64,000 nucleotides of DNA from Bog-756 sp963831535 (GTDB taxonomy: Bacteria > Actinomycetota > Acidimicrobiia > Acidimicrobiales > RAAP-2): contig CAWHQP010000003.1 in NCBI GenBank assembly GCA_963831535.1, positions 124,001 through 188,000 on the forward strand, in the 5' to 3' direction. The first letter of the stretch is position 1, and the number at the start of each line of letters is the position of its first letter. Below are positions 62,822 to 64,000 of the stretch, in pieces. The translations under genes were made by a program, and so were the position numbers. The notes under the pieces are model-generated. The model searched no databases. It worked only from the letters and a program-made list of their open reading frames with translations, and was not told the DNA's origin.

Positions 62822-63661
62822 TCAGGGGAAGAACACCCGTTCGCGAAGCGATCCGATCAGCCGCCCCGACCGCATGCCCGCGGCGCGGGCCCATTCGGTG
62901 CGGCGGTTGCCTGGTCGGGCCAGCCGGGGCGACTGCACGATCAACCAGAGCCACGATTTGGCCGCCCCGGTCAGATTCCGTCGGGCTCCGGTCGGCCCGG
63001 TGCCGGCGGTAGAGCGCCGGGCCGCTCCGACCGTAGGCGGCCGCCTGCCGGAACACCTGAGTAGGCTCGGGGCGTTCGCGCTTGGACACCACGGCGCCGA
63101 AGTCGATGACGAAGCGGAACCCTGGAGTTGGAGCCGCCAGCACAGGTCGATGTCCTCGCCGATCTTCAACTCCTCGGTGAACCCACCGACCGATTCGAAG
63201 GCCTGACGGCGGACGGCGAGATTGGCCCCCAGGCCGGCGGGCAGGAATCCCAGCTGACGCATGGATGCCGGCTTGGGGGGCGAAGCCTGGAGACCGTTGA
63301 GCGACCAGAAGTCGAAGACGCCGGCGACCACGTCGACTTCATCGAGCGCCTTGGCGCAGCTGGCCAGCCATCCGGGTCGGACGATGTCATCGGCATCGCA
63401 GAAGGCCAGCAGGTCACCGCGTGCCATGCCCACCCCGACGTTGCGGGCCGCCGGTGCACCATGGACTGCGGAGGCGTCGATCCAGCGGACGTTGGCGTGC
63501 CGCTCCGCCCACTGCTGACCCACCGACGGGCTGGCGTCGGTGGAGCCGTTGTCGGCGATGATCAGCTCCCACTCTTCGGCGCACTGCTGGTCGGCCAGCG
63601 CCTGGAGCTGGGCTTCCAGCCAGGGCATGCCGTTACGTACCGGCACGATGACGCTGATCAC
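62822..63661 (-). CDS. glycosyltransferase family 2, two frame breaks
   Basis: A GT-A enzyme of about 279 residues. It begins ISVIVPVRNGMPWLEAQLQA; ELIIADNGSTDASPSVGQQW follows, then GAPAARNVGVGMARGDLLAF and CDADDIVRPGWLASCA with the DxD motif. GGFTEELKIGEDIDLCWRLQ contains the conserved ED acceptor loop. The frame is lost near 63124 and restored near 62985; between them the other frame reads FRFVIDFGAVVSKRERPEPT. The start is GTG 63661 with an unclear ribosome site. It is divergent from the last gene and convergent with the ATPase gene. Confidence 0.85.
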   Translation of the reverse strand: MISVIVPVRNGMPWLEAQLQALADQQCAEEWELIIADNGSTDASPSVGQQWAERHANVRWIDASAVHGAPAARNVGVGMARGDLLAFCDADDIVRPGWLASCAKALDEVDVVAGVFDFWSLNGLQASPPKPASMRQLGFLPAGLGANLAVRRQAFESVGGFTEELKIGEDIDLCWRLQLQGSASSSTSAPWCPSANAPSLLRCSGRRPPTVGAARRSTAGTGPTGARRNLTGAAKSWLWLIVQSPRLARPGNRRTEWARAAGMRSGRLIGSLRERVFFP

Positions 63662-63834
63662 CGCGGGAACCGCCGCGCCGCGGGGAGCCCCGGCTCGAAG
63701 CGGCGCACCGATCTCATCGTCCTACCCTCCCGACCGGTCCGACCATGGCGATCCACCTGTACCCCCGTGCGCCCCTATCCGGTGTGATTCCGAGGTTCCA
63801 CTGGCATACGTGGAACCATGGTGACCCTGCCGAT

Positions 63835-63840
63835 TAGCCT
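63835..63840 (+). promoter_or_regulatory. -10 box TAGCCT of a probable leaderless promoter
   Basis: TAGCCT lies six bases before GTG 63847, the same hexamer and spacing as at 42447. The GTG frame closes after four codons, which suggests a sequence error or a start further on. Confidence 0.45.
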
Positions 63841-63846
63841 AGCCCC

Positions 63847-64000
63847 GTGAGGGCGCGATGAGTCCAGGGCCGGTCGAGAGCGTTGGAGGGGTTCGACCTC
63901 ACCGGTCACCGCCGGCGCGTGACCGCGGTGGTGCTCACCTACCGGCGACCGCGGTCTGGCCGGCGATGTGGTCCGGTCCTTGCTGGAGGTGGAGGGGCTG
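63847..64000 (+). CDS. glycosyltransferase family 2, N-terminal fragment (cut by window end)
   Basis: From GTG 63919 the product reads VTAVVLTYRRP, the first strand of a GT2 enzyme, and after one frame step near 63950 it goes on LAGDVVRSLLEVEGL, the helix that normally follows. The rest lies beyond base 64000. ATG 63858 and GTG 63847 are other possible starts, each needing a frame correction. Confidence 0.6.

Overview
The window is GC-rich bacterial DNA with tightly packed genes, frequent 1-4 base overlaps (GTGA, ATGA, TGATG) and many GTG starts. The gene content points to an actinobacterium: a PASTA-type Ser/Thr kinase, an MMPL exporter, an SCP2 protein, GatCAB, and leuA under leader-peptide attenuation. 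Many operon-head genes also have a TANNNT box 6-8 bases before the start codon, which is typical of leaderless transcripts. I lean towards an Acidimicrobiia-like lineage, but nothing here proves it. Many genes carry single-base frame breaks, nearly always one extra base, and these are densest at 8-13 kb and 53.8-64 kb. I treat them as probable sequence errors and annotate the whole genes.

1-8 kb: 3' end of ileS, an FGGY sugar kinase, a SAM methyltransferase, leuA with a complete attenuator, and a PlsC-like acyltransferase. 8-12.5 kb: a divergent cluster resembling the gamma-glutamyl (Puu) polyamine route: a glutamine-synthetase-family ligase and an SDR leftward, a PuuD-like amidotransferase and an aldehyde dehydrogenase rightward. 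12.6-23 kb: a family-4 glycosyltransferase, an SDR, an MMPL exporter, a 39-residue membrane peptide, an MFS exporter, an acyl-CoA ligase, a second aldehyde dehydrogenase, a cysteine desulfurase and mnmA. The last two together make the tRNA 2-thiouridine pair.

23-36.6 kb: mostly intact housekeeping genes: ligA, a PknB-like kinase, a small Cys/His protein, an orphan D12-type DNA methyltransferase, an SDR, a DHA2 MFS exporter, an SCP2 protein, an alpha/beta hydrolase and gatCAB. 36.6-46.3 kb is the most unusual part: a membrane-anchored GH43-like protein with a long Lys/Pro-rich tail, a 1.2 kb region without convincing genes, a secreted internally duplicated Cys protein behind a hairpin that covers its ribosome site, a CDF metal exporter, a YdcF protein, a GT-A-like protein, a LuxR-type regulator and a degenerate PAP2 protein.

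46.3-64 kb is a surface-polysaccharide locus: sugar-nucleotide epimerase, UDP-sugar dehydrogenase, PglF/WbpM-type 4,6-dehydratase, a Wzz-like protein fused to a kinase-like domain without a P-loop, a polytopic membrane protein, a sulfotransferase, three GT4 enzymes, a WbsX-type protein, a Wzm/Wzt-like ABC exporter and two GT2 enzymes, the last cut by the window edge. Together they imply synthesis, possible sulfation, and ABC-driven export of a glycan. No tRNA, rRNA, CRISPR array, insertion sequence or prophage was recognised.
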